Origin: Nocardia sp. NBC_00565
GTDB taxonomy: Bacteria; Actinomycetota; Actinomycetes; Mycobacteriales; Mycobacteriaceae
Length of the DNA: 64,000 bases
NCBI RefSeq assembly: GCF_036345915.1
Contig: NZ_CP107785.1
Coordinates: 3,844,001 to 3,908,000 of the forward strand
Direction of reading: 5' to 3'
Within the stretch, counting starts at the first letter, position 1. Each line of letters starts with the position of its first letter. Shown in pieces: positions 8,405-16,622 of this stretch. A program made the translations under genes and the position numbers. The notes beneath the pieces were generated by a model, which saw only the letters and a program-made list of their open reading frames with translations, did not search any database and was not told where the DNA came from.

Positions 8405-9739
8405 ATGACCGCGACAACCAATGGCGAAGTGCTGCTGGACATCTCCGGTGTGAGCAAATACTTCACCGGCGCGGCGGGCGACGAACTGCGCGTGCTCGAC
8501 GGTATCGACCTGCAGCTGCACAGCGGTGAGATCGTCGCGCTGCTCGGCCGTTCGGGTTCGGGCAAGTCGACGCTGCTGCGCATCATCGCCGGGCTCATCG
8601 CGCCGACCAACGGGCAGGTCCGCTATCGAGGGACCGAGCTCAAGGGCGCGAATCCCGGTGCCGCACTGGTCTTCCAATCCTTCGCGCTGATGCCATGGCT
8701 GACCGTGCAGGGCAATGTCGAGCTCGGCCTCGCCGCCCGCAATGTGGCGCCCACCGAACGCACGCAGCGCGCCCTGGCCGCCATCGATATGATCGGCCTG
8801 GACGGCTTCGAGACCGCCTATCCCAAAGAGCTTTCCGGCGGCATGCGCCAACGCGTCGGCTTCGCACGGGCATTGGTGCTCGAGCCCGACCTACTGCTGA
8901 TGGACGAGCCATTCTCGGCCCTCGACGTGCTGACTGCGGAGAACCTGCGCACCGAACTCGTAAACCTCTGGGCCACAGATGGTTTCCCGACCAAGTCGAT
9001 CTGCGTGGTCACCCACAACATCGAAGAGGCGGTACTGCTCGCCGACCGCGTGGTGGTCCTCGGCGCGAATCCGGGCCGCATCGTCGCCGAGATCACGGTC
9101 GACCAGCCGCGCCCGCGCGATCGCCGCACCGCCGCCTTCGAGAACCTCGTCGACGAAATCTATGGACTGCTCACCGGTCGCGATATCCAACCCGCCACGC
9201 CCGCACCGGATATCGCGACGCCCACCGCACGCCCGCTGCCCGACGCCTCCGTCGGCGGCCTGGCCGGTCTGGTGGAACTGGTCTACGCCAATGGCGGCCG
9301 CGCCGACCTCCCGGATATCGCCGACGAACTCAACTTCGAAATCGACGACCTGCTCCCCCTCGTCGACGCCGCCACCCTGCTCGGCTTCAGCACCGTGGAA
9401 TCCGGCGATGTGCTGCTCACCGAGATCGGCAACCGCTTCACCACCGCCGATATCCAGCAGAGTAAGCAGATCTTCGCCGAACAGGCCCGCCACCGCGCCC
9501 CACTGGTGCGCACCATCTGCAAGGGGCTGGCGGGCAGCCGGGACGGCACCCTGCGCGCCGGATTCTTCCTCGACCTGCTGCGCCGCGGCTTCGGCCCCGA
9601 AGACGCCCGCCGCCAACTGGATATCGCCATCGATTGGGGTCGCTACGCCGAACTGTACGACTACGACACCGATTCCGACCGGATCACCGCCGACCCGGCC
9701 GCTGATCTGTTCGACGCCCGACCAACGCGATCCGCTTGA
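8405..9739 (+). CDS. ABC transporter ATPase with C-terminal AAA-associated domain
   Basis: This 444-residue protein starts at ATG 8405, six bases after AGGAGG. The N-terminal half is a NitT/TauT-type ATPase: Walker A GRSGSGKST (48-56), signature LSGGM (143-147), Walker B LLLMDEP (163-169), and a switch histidine in VVTHNIEEA. The C-terminal half, from about 285 on, matches the 'AAA-associated C-terminal' domain of some binding-protein-less NitT-like ABC ATPases, a winged-helix-like module of unknown role. It pairs with the upstream double permease and is the last gene of the M-box operon. Confidence 0.9.
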   Translation: MTATTNGEVLLDISGVSKYFTGAAGDELRVLDGIDLQLHSGEIVALLGRSGSGKSTLLRIIAGLIAPTNGQVRYRGTELKGANPGAALVFQSFALMPWLTVQGNVELGLAARNVAPTERTQRALAAIDMIGLDGFETAYPKELSGGMRQRVGFARALVLEPDLLLMDEPFSALDVLTAENLRTELVNLWATDGFPTKSICVVTHNIEEAVLLADRVVVLGANPGRIVAEITVDQPRPRDRRTAAFENLVDEIYGLLTGRDIQPATPAPDIATPTARPLPDASVGGLAGLVELVYANGGRADLPDIADELNFEIDDLLPLVDAATLLGFSTVESGDVLLTEIGNRFTTADIQQSKQIFAEQARHRAPLVRTICKGLAGSRDGTLRAGFFLDLLRRGFGPEDARRQLDIAIDWGRYAELYDYDTDSDRITADPAADLFDARPTRSA

Positions 9740-9757
9740 CCGAAAATATGGCGGCTT

Positions 9758-10552
9758 TCACTGCTCGATCAGAGTGAACACGAATTCGAAGTCACCGATG
9801 CGGACCGTCGCACCGTCGCGCAATGCCACACTGTCGACGATGCGCACGCCATCGATGTACACACCGTTCGACGACCACAGATCCTTGATCACGAAGCACA
9901 GCCCGTTGTCCACGACCACGGCATGCTGGCGGCTGACCTTGCCGTGCTCGAGCACGATGTCGTTATCGGGCAGCCGCCCGATCCGCGTCACACAGCCCGA
10001 AAGCGGGTAGACCTCGCCCAGCTGGTCGCGCAGTTCGGCGCGCGCACCGGCGGAACTCTGTTCGTCGTCGAGCGCGGCGGCGTAGGCGTCGGCGAAGCCT
10101 AGCCCACGCACATCCGCCAGCACCGGGCCCCGCCATTGGCCGAGCGCACTCGACAGCGATTCGCTGGCCGCGGCGAATCGACCAGCCGACAAGGCCCGCA
10201 CTCCTGACTCCTTGCGCGCTCGGAACCGCTGGACATCGCACGTCCCGTCGGTCACCGAGATCCGATAGCCTGCACCGACCTGGGCGAGCAGGGCACGAGC
10301 GTCGAGTCCCGCGGCACGCAGCGGTTTGCGCAGGTTCGAGGTGATGGTGTGCAGGCTCACCCGCACATCCGAGGGCGGATTCTGCTCCCATACCGCCTGC
10401 GCGAGCGCGTCCACCGAGACCGGATGATTGGCGTTGATCAACAGATATGCCAGCACCGCACGCTGTTTCAGCCCGCCGACCGGCTGCGCAACGCCATCGA
10501 TCGACAGTTGCACCGGCCCGAGCACGCCGAATTGCGCCCGCATATCGGCCAT
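9758..10552 (-). CDS. EmbR-like SARP regulator: winged helix plus FHA domain
   Basis: The protein has 264 residues; the ATG at 10552 has AGGAG seven bases upstream. Residues about 8-100 are an OmpR/SARP-type DNA-binding winged helix (FGVLGPVQL, LKQRAVLAYLLI). Residues 100-175 are a shortened bacterial-activation region, and residues about 182-262 an FHA phosphothreonine-binding domain (RIGRLPDNDIV, SRQHAVV, SSNGVYIDG). EmbR of M. tuberculosis has the same order but is longer (388 residues, from memory). An FHA domain implies control by Ser/Thr protein kinases. The gene follows the STAND-caspase gene on the same strand with a 73-base gap and may regulate it. Confidence 0.85.
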   Translation of the reverse strand: MADMRAQFGVLGPVQLSIDGVAQPVGGLKQRAVLAYLLINANHPVSVDALAQAVWEQNPPSDVRVSLHTITSNLRKPLRAAGLDARALLAQVGAGYRISVTDGTCDVQRFRARKESGVRALSAGRFAAASESLSSALGQWRGPVLADVRGLGFADAYAAALDDEQSSAGARAELRDQLGEVYPLSGCVTRIGRLPDNDIVLEHGKVSRQHAVVVDNGLCFVIKDLWSSNGVYIDGVRIVDSVALRDGATVRIGDFEFVFTLIEQ

Positions 10553-10625
10553 CGCCGCACTCCTTACGACGGGGCCGTCGGTCAGGCGATGGCCCCGCAA
10601 GAACAGTATCGCCGCCGCGGGCCCA

Positions 10626-13562
10626 CTATCCGCCGGATCGGGCGCGCCAATATTCCAGGTTGCTGCGGGTGAGCAGGGTGTGCGGATGGTCGGGGCCGAG
10701 GACCCGGATCTGGTCGACCAGCAGCAGTTCGTATTCGGTGATGGCGGTGCCGACATCGCTCGCTTCGCCGTGGCAGCCCGCCAGGCAGTTGCGCGTGTGC
10801 AGAGTGTCTGGATGATCCGGGCCGAGAACGCGCAGCTGATCGGCGAGCAGGGTCGCGTATTCGGTGATGGCCCTGGTCGTTTCGCCGCTTTCCCGACGCC
10901 AGCGCGCCACGCTGATGCGGGTGCGCAATGTCTGGGCGTCATCCGGGCCGAGGACGCGGATCTGGTCGACCAGCAGCAGCTCGAATTCGGTGAATGCCCG
11001 CGCCAGCTCACCCGCCATGGCCCGTGAACGCGCGAGATGCAGTCGGGTGCGCAGGGTTTGCGGGTCGAGCGGGCCGAGGATGCGTTGCTGATCGGCGATC
11101 AGCTGTTCGAATTCGAGCACCGCGCGGCGCAGGCTGCCGCGTTCGCTGCGCCAGTAGGCCATGCTGTTGCGGGCGCGCAGCGTCCAAGGGTGATCGGTGC
11201 CGAGAATCCTTGTGTGATCGATGACGAGTCGTTCGAATTCGGCGACGGCCCGCTCCAGCTGACCGGTGTGGCCGCGCCAATCCGCGATGTCGTAGCGGGT
11301 GGTCACCGTATCGAGGTCATCGGCGCCGAGCACGCGTGTCTGGTCGCGGGCCAACTCTTCCAGCGCATCGACTGCGGCGGCGAAATCGCCGCTGCGGCCG
11401 TGGCAGTTCGCGAGGTGGTTGCGCACCAGCAGTGTGACGCGATGGTCCGGGCCCAGGGCGGCGGTGAAGCTCGGCAACCAGGCGGCCCACAGATCCCGAT
11501 TGTCGACCACGCGTGGGGTTTCCAGCGATTCGAGATAGCCGAAGGCGGCGGCCGCGTCGCCGTAGGCCAGATAGTGCCGGACCGCCGCGCCGCGCGCATA
11601 CGTGGCCGCACGATCGGTGGTGCCCGCTTCGATGGCCGCGATCACGGCCCGGTGCGCGTCTTCGATATGGACGCCGAGCCGGTCGCATTCGTCGGTCAGA
11701 CCAGGGATCAGGGCCGCGTGGGTGATGCCGAGCGATTCGTCGTCGGTGCCCGGACGACTCCGGGTGACCAGCACGCCCAAACCCGCTGTGAGATCCCGGA
11801 TTCCAGCGATACTCGCGTCGGCACCGAGCTCACGCATGGCCACGTCGAGCAGTTCCAGCGGCAGCACCGGACCGACACCCGCCGCGACCAGTACACCGAG
11901 CAGCGCACCGATGGCCCAGGCATCGGTGGTATTCGGCGCGATATTCGGCCCGTCACCCGCCGCCGAGCGCACGGCGGCGGTGACCCGCAGCGCCACCAGA
12001 CCGTCGACACCGATATCCTCGGCCACCACCCGATCGGTGACCTCGGTGGCGACCTCGGCCAGCAGCCCGGCCAGCAGCCAGCCCGCCGCGGCCGCCGGGG
12101 AATCGGCACGTGCCGTGGGTGTTTCGGCGAGCCGCGCGTCGATCCAGCCGACCCACTCCTGCTCGTCGACGGCGGCGCGCGCATATCCCGACGATTCCAC
12201 GATCGCGGCGATATCCTCGGCGACCGGCTCGGCGACCACGATCCGGTGCATTTGCGACAGCGCCGGATCGTCCTCGAAACCGAGTCCCTGCCGGATCCCG
12301 GCGATTACCCGGACGTGCGCGAGCTCGGGTCGACGGGTCAACTCGGCGACGGCGGCGACCAGCAGCCGCTGGGTGCCGCGCTCCGGTTCGTTCAGTCCGT
12401 CGACGACGATGGTGACCCGGCGACCCCCGCCGCCCAAATCCGCCAGCGGTTGTCGCACTTCGATATCGAAGACATCGAGTTCGGTGGCGCTGTGTTCGGC
12501 GCGCGCCCGGGCGACCGCTACCGCGGCGCGAAATCCGGGCAGCCGGGTGCTCAATTGCGCGGACAGTTCCGCGGCGACCGCCTCGACGGAACTGCTGACT
12601 GTCAAAAATACGGCGGCCGTAATGTATTCGGGTGCGACCGGGAGCGTGTCGACCAGGCTGGGTCGGATCAGCATCGCCAGCAGCGTCGATTTGCCGACAC
12701 CGGGCGGTCCGATCACGCCACGCAACCGGTAGCTGCCGGATCCGACGATATCGTCCAGCGTCTCGCGCACGGCCGGGGTCAGCAACAGTCTGCGGGTCAG
12801 GTGATCGACGAAACCCGCTGCCGGACGGCCCGCTACGGCATCACCGCGGCGCGCGATATTCGGCACCAGCCACAGGCCGGGATCACCGCCCTCAGCTGCG
12901 GATACGGTGCCCGAAGTGAAGGACAGATGCTCCGGCTGCTGCCGCGTACACGCGGCGGCGATCGGATCGACCAGATCCGACGGCAGCAGATTCTCACCGC
13001 GCGCGGGCAATCCGGCCGCGAAGGTGGACAACAGCGTCCGGGTGAAACATCCCGCATAGGCAGGCCCGTCACCGGCCGCGACCAGCAACTCCATCCGACC
13101 CGACGCCCGCGACAGCAGATCGGTCCAGCGCCGGGCCGCGCCGAGCACACCCTGCTCGGTCTCACACGCGTCGACCAGTACCACCAGTCCGTCCAACGCC
13201 GATTGATTCAGTCGCTCCCGAATCTCCTGCGTCAGATGGAATGCCGTATGCGAGGTCGGTACCGCGGGCGAATCATGGCCGAGCAGAAAGAAATCCTCCG
13301 CACTGGTCGCCGTGCCGTGCCCGACGAATCCGATCAGCAGCGTCGCCTGCTCCCGCGCCGCCGCCTCGAACGCCTCGTCGACCGCCGCAACCAGTTGCGC
13401 CACCGTCGGATTCAGCACCGGCCCGGCATTCGCGGTCGCCGCCCGCCACCCGCCGGCCGCGGTCAGACTCCCGTACAACCCCGCGGCCAGCTCACCGGTG
13501 AACCCTAGGTCCGCCAGCGCCGCACACTCCGATCCGACAATCAGGGCGAGCCTTCCTCCCAT
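10626..13562 (-). CDS. Caspase-like protease domain / STAND NTPase / TPR protein
   Basis: This 978-residue protein has three parts. Residues 1-235 are a caspase-like (C14/CHAT-type) domain with the expected dyad: His 82 in IGFVGHGT and Cys 133 in VLVDACET. Residues about 250-690 are a NACHT/STAND-type NTPase with Walker A GPPGVGKST (285-293) and Walker B TIVVDGLNE. Residues about 700-978 hold six to seven TPRs of 42 residues with the recurring LGPDHPxTLxTR signature. Such proteins act as signal-activated switches, often in conflict or cell-death systems. The ATG at 13562 is chosen as the first credible start before the conserved beta-strand GRLALIVG; its ribosome site is weak. It is divergent from an alpha/beta hydrolase. 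Confidence 0.85.
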   Translation of the reverse strand: MGGRLALIVGSECAALADLGFTGELAAGLYGSLTAAGGWRAATANAGPVLNPTVAQLVAAVDEAFEAAAREQATLLIGFVGHGTATSAEDFFLLGHDSPAVPTSHTAFHLTQEIRERLNQSALDGLVVLVDACETEQGVLGAARRWTDLLSRASGRMELLVAAGDGPAYAGCFTRTLLSTFAAGLPARGENLLPSDLVDPIAAACTRQQPEHLSFTSGTVSAAEGGDPGLWLVPNIARRGDAVAGRPAAGFVDHLTRRLLLTPAVRETLDDIVGSGSYRLRGVIGPPGVGKSTLLAMLIRPSLVDTLPVAPEYITAAVFLTVSSSVEAVAAELSAQLSTRLPGFRAAVAVARARAEHSATELDVFDIEVRQPLADLGGGGRRVTIVVDGLNEPERGTQRLLVAAVAELTRRPELAHVRVIAGIRQGLGFEDDPALSQMHRIVVAEPVAEDIAAIVESSGYARAAVDEQEWVGWIDARLAETPTARADSPAAAAGWLLAGLLAEVATEVTDRVVAEDIGVDGLVALRVTAAVRSAAGDGPNIAPNTTDAWAIGALLGVLVAAGVGPVLPLELLDVAMRELGADASIAGIRDLTAGLGVLVTRSRPGTDDESLGITHAALIPGLTDECDRLGVHIEDAHRAVIAAIEAGTTDRAATYARGAAVRHYLAYGDAAAAFGYLESLETPRVVDNRDLWAAWLPSFTAALGPDHRVTLLVRNHLANCHGRSGDFAAAVDALEELARDQTRVLGADDLDTVTTRYDIADWRGHTGQLERAVAEFERLVIDHTRILGTDHPWTLRARNSMAYWRSERGSLRRAVLEFEQLIADQQRILGPLDPQTLRTRLHLARSRAMAGELARAFTEFELLLVDQIRVLGPDDAQTLRTRISVARWRRESGETTRAITEYATLLADQLRVLGPDHPDTLHTRNCLAGCHGEASDVGTAITEYELLLVDQIRVLGPDHPHTLLTRSNLEYWRARSGG
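10630..11420 (-). repeat. Tandem 126-bp coding repeats (TPR array)
   Basis: The 3' third of the STAND gene is a tandem array with a period near 126 bases (42 residues). Each unit contains a version of LGPDHPxTLxTRxxLAxWR and ends in LLxDQxR. The units are diverged but alignable, so slippage or recombination could change the repeat number. Confidence 0.7.
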
Positions 13563-13716
13563 GCCAGCACCACCATTCCCACCATCGACTCCCTGACGAC
13601 CCTCGACACCCCGACGCCGTAGCGACTGCTTGCAGGTCGCTCGAAAGGGTCGGCCACCGCGCGTGGTAGGAAGGTACCCGAACACGACATCATGGCAAGT
13701 GACACGGGGGCGGCTG

Positions 13717-14634
13717 ATGGCGGCGATAGTGCTGGTACACGGGATCGCACAGGAGCAATACGGTGCGGATCTATTGGAGGCCCAATGGCTTCCGGCCCTA
13801 GCGGCGGGGGTACGCACGGCCGGGCACGCCGAGCTGGCGGATCAGCTGTGGCGCGGGCAACGCCCCGGTGTGCTCGAAGTGCGAATGGCGTTCTACGGCA
13901 ATGCTTTTCTGGATCCCGGCGCACAAGGCGGCGGTGCGCCGGTCGGCGAGGAGTCCGAACTCACCGAGCGGCTTGCCGAGGCCTGGCTGGCGATCGCCGC
14001 CGGGCAGGCGGCCGATCAGCGAGATCGACTCGAAGCGCAGCGGTACCTGGACAATTCGGCGCTCGGCGCCGAGGGCGCGCAGGGTTTCGGGCGCAAGGCC
14101 AGGCCAGCGGCGAATGCGCTGACCAAGCTGAAGTGGTTCGCGCCCTTCGGTTTCGGTATGGCGGGTAAATTCGTCAACCAGTCGCTGACACAGGTCAGCA
14201 AATATCTGGCAGAGGATACGGTGCGCGAATTCGCGCAACGGCAAGTGCTCGACCTGATCGGTCCGGAGACCCGGCTCGTCATCGGACATTCGCTCGGATC
14301 GGTGGTCGCCTATGAAGCGATGCATCGCACCCGGCAGCCCGCGGCATTGGTGACGTTGGGTTCGCCGTTGGCGCTGCAGTCCATCATCTATCCGCTGCTA
14401 CGACCGCAACCGCCGACCGTCCCTGCCGCGCTCACCCGTTGGGAGAATCTGGCCGACCGCGACGATATCGTCGCGGCCCATCTGGATCTCGCGCCCTATT
14501 TCCCGCCCGCACCCGGACATGACGTGGTCCCGACGACCCATCCCGAACTCGACAATGGTTCGAGTCCACACGATGCGGCGCACTATCTCACCAAGAAATC
14601 GGTCGGACGGATCATTGCCGAGTCCCTGTCGTAA
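13717..14634 (+). CDS. Alpha/beta hydrolase (PGAP1/lipase-like)
   Basis: This 305-residue protein begins with the strand AAIVLVHGI and has a nucleophile elbow GHSLG with Ser 192. A likely catalytic His is in the segment SPHDAAHYL near 290. The middle (about 60-170) is a lid-like insertion. No signal peptide is seen. The ATG at 13717 is preferred because it sits just before the conserved first strand; an in-frame GTG at 13699 is possible. The gene is divergent from the caspase-STAND gene with about 150 bases between, so the two likely share control. Hydrolases of this type occur as partners or effectors beside STAND proteins; that role here is an inference. Confidence 0.8.
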   Translation: MAAIVLVHGIAQEQYGADLLEAQWLPALAAGVRTAGHAELADQLWRGQRPGVLEVRMAFYGNAFLDPGAQGGGAPVGEESELTERLAEAWLAIAAGQAADQRDRLEAQRYLDNSALGAEGAQGFGRKARPAANALTKLKWFAPFGFGMAGKFVNQSLTQVSKYLAEDTVREFAQRQVLDLIGPETRLVIGHSLGSVVAYEAMHRTRQPAALVTLGSPLALQSIIYPLLRPQPPTVPAALTRWENLADRDDIVAAHLDLAPYFPPAPGHDVVPTTHPELDNGSSPHDAAHYLTKKSVGRIIAESLS

Positions 14635-14699
14635 CCGGAGCGCGCCGGGATCGCGCGTACGCTGACAACTCTGGCGCCGAGTGCGAGGAGTTCACCGCG

Positions 14700-14933
14700 A
14701 TGACCGACCCCGCGCAAGGTTTGACGGGTACGCTCACCTCGCCGATCCGGGGCGCCGGAACGCTCGGCGAAGTATTGGTTGCGATTCGCGGGGGCACGGA
14801 GATATATATCGCACGGGCGGCCGAGCCGATCTCGGCAGGGGAATCTGTCTTGATCATCGCGGTACATCCGGGCCGCATCGTCGACGTCGTGCCCTGGATT
14901 CCGCTGGTGCCCGCGCAGACCGACGAAATGTGA
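14700..14933 (+). CDS. Small NfeD-like OB-fold protein
   Basis: This is a 77-residue protein without membrane segments. The pattern GLTGTLTSPIRGAGTLGEV, then IARAAEPISAGESVLIIAV, looks like the C-terminal OB-fold of NfeD proteins, the usual partners of SPFH proteins. GAGGAG lies nine bases before the ATG. A flotillin gene starts 46 bases downstream, which supports the assignment. Ordinary NfeD proteins also have membrane helices, which are absent here. Confidence 0.65.
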   Translation: MTDPAQGLTGTLTSPIRGAGTLGEVLVAIRGGTEIYIARAAEPISAGESVLIIAVHPGRIVDVVPWIPLVPAQTDEM

Positions 14934-14979
14934 TATCGCGACCACGATCTACGAAGTACGAAACTGTTATGGAGGCACT

Positions 14980-16080
14980 GTGCTGGGTTATCACGTTCCG
15001 GATCCTGACGAGGCAATGCTGGTCAGCGGCGCCAAGAGCAGGGATAACGCGCCATTCGGCGTTGTCATCGGGCGCGGCAAATGGGTGATGCCGTTCTTCC
15101 GCAAGGTGAGCTATCTGTCGCTGGCGATGTTCGAGGCGGAGATCAAGGAGCGGTGCGTCACCAAGCAGGCCATCCAGCTCGAGGTGCGCGCGGTGATCGC
15201 GTTCAAGGTCGCCAATGACACCCAGTCGATTGTCAATGCGGCCCAACGCTTCCTGTCCGAACAGGAGCGGGAAATGTCGGTGCTGACCGGGCGCATCTTC
15301 TCCGGACATCTGCGCTCGATCGTCGGCTCGATGACCGTCGAGGAGATCATCCGCGAACGCCAGCGGCTGGCCGACGAGGTGCTGGTGGCCTCCAAGGTGG
15401 AGATGAGCAATATCGGCCTGTGGGTCGATTCGTTCCAAATCCAGTCCATCGATGACGGCAATCTCGGGTACATCACCGCACTCGCCGCACCGCACAATGC
15501 GGCGGTACAGCGGGATGCGCAGATCGCACAATCACAGGCCGCACAGGTCGCCGCCGAGGCCGAACAGGAATCGCTGCGCCGCCGAGCCGAATATCAGCGC
15601 GAGACCGCCATTCTCAAGGCGCAGTATCAGCAGGATATCGACAAGGCCAATGCCGAAGCGGCACAGGCCGGTCCGCTCGCGGAGGCCAAAGCGCTGCAGG
15701 AGGTGCTCACCGCGCAGGCCGAACAGGCCCGCAAGGAGGCCGAACTGCGCGAACAGCAACTGCAGGCCGAAGTCGTGAAACCCGCACTGGCCGAAGCAGA
15801 ACGGGTGCGCATCCTCGCCGTGGCGGAAGCGGACCGGACCCGGATCCAGGCCGAGGCCGCGGCCTCGAACAACCGGATCGCGTTGGATCAGTTACTGATC
15901 GAGCAGCTGCCCGAAATCGTCAAGCAGGCCTCCAACGGACTGGCAAACGCCAACCTCACGGTGCTCAACGGACCGGACGGTGTCGGCGAATTGGTCAACG
16001 GAATGGTCGGTCAGGGCCTCACTGTTTTCAACTCGTTACAAAAGGCGCTTTCATCCAACGACGGGGATAATGCGGGCTAA
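14980..16080 (+). CDS. Flotillin-like SPFH protein
   Basis: This 366-residue protein starts at GTG with GGAGG four bases upstream. Residues 1-170 form the SPFH/PHB domain, residues about 180-300 are a long Ala/Glu/Gln-rich coiled coil typical of flotillins, and the C-terminus is a short helical tail. There is no clear transmembrane helix. Flotillins organise membrane microdomains and assemble as oligomers. It follows a small NfeD-like gene, the usual partner. A second SPFH/NfeD pair of the stomatin type lies at 61149-62809. Confidence 0.85.
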   Translation: MLGYHVPDPDEAMLVSGAKSRDNAPFGVVIGRGKWVMPFFRKVSYLSLAMFEAEIKERCVTKQAIQLEVRAVIAFKVANDTQSIVNAAQRFLSEQEREMSVLTGRIFSGHLRSIVGSMTVEEIIRERQRLADEVLVASKVEMSNIGLWVDSFQIQSIDDGNLGYITALAAPHNAAVQRDAQIAQSQAAQVAAEAEQESLRRRAEYQRETAILKAQYQQDIDKANAEAAQAGPLAEAKALQEVLTAQAEQARKEAELREQQLQAEVVKPALAEAERVRILAVAEADRTRIQAEAAASNNRIALDQLLIEQLPEIVKQASNGLANANLTVLNGPDGVGELVNGMVGQGLTVFNSLQKALSSNDGDNAG

Positions 16081-16117
16081 AGTGGCCGAGTAGCGACGGC
16101 GCGAGGAGCAGGTGTTG

Positions 16118-16510
16118 GTGTCCATCGGGAAATTGGTGTCGTTCGACAGTTCGCGGGGATTCGGGTTCATTCGGCCCGATGATGGTGGCCCGGATGTGTT
16201 CGTTCATGTGAACGACATCGGGCTGGACGAGGACGAGTTGCGCCAAGGCCGGGTGTTCGAATTCGATGTCACCGAGGGGGATCGCGGGCCGAAGGCGGTC
16301 AACCTGGCGGTAGTGGGCGGTCAGCCGATTCCACCGGCGCCACGGCACAAGAAGGACAGGTCGTCCTCGGGCCAGTTGACCGCCACCGAACACAAGCGCC
16401 TGATCACCGAGCTACTACTCGACGCGAGCCCAGCCCTCACCGCCGGTGAAATCCTCACCATCCGCGACCGCCTCACCGCCTTCGCCGACCAGCACGGCTG
16501 GCTCGACTGA
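16118..16510 (+). CDS. Cold-shock (CSD) domain protein with C-terminal extension
   Basis: The 130-residue product has an N-terminal cold-shock domain with RNP1-like RGFGFIRP and RNP2-like DVFVHV, which binds single-stranded nucleic acid. A C-terminal extension of about 60 residues is helical and unassigned. GAGGAG at 16103-16108 fits the GTG at 16118 with nine-base spacing better than the GTG at 16112. It is longer than CspA (about 67 residues), as in other actinobacterial CSD proteins. Confidence 0.85.
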   Translation: MSIGKLVSFDSSRGFGFIRPDDGGPDVFVHVNDIGLDEDELRQGRVFEFDVTEGDRGPKAVNLAVVGGQPIPPAPRHKKDRSSSGQLTATEHKRLITELLLDASPALTAGEILTIRDRLTAFADQHGWLD

Positions 16511-16622
16511 AGTTCACGATCTTGTCGGTCCGCAGATCTACGATCGAGCCGGAGCCCGCACCGATGAATCCATGTCGCCCGCGACGTCGACATCGGTGAG
16601 GACACGACCCGAGGAGGATCCT

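Noticed and set aside
11037..13508. Long plus-strand open frame opposite the STAND gene (823 codons)
   Set aside because: It mirrors the codon bias of the real gene on the other strand and is full of Arg, Gly and Gln with no domains.
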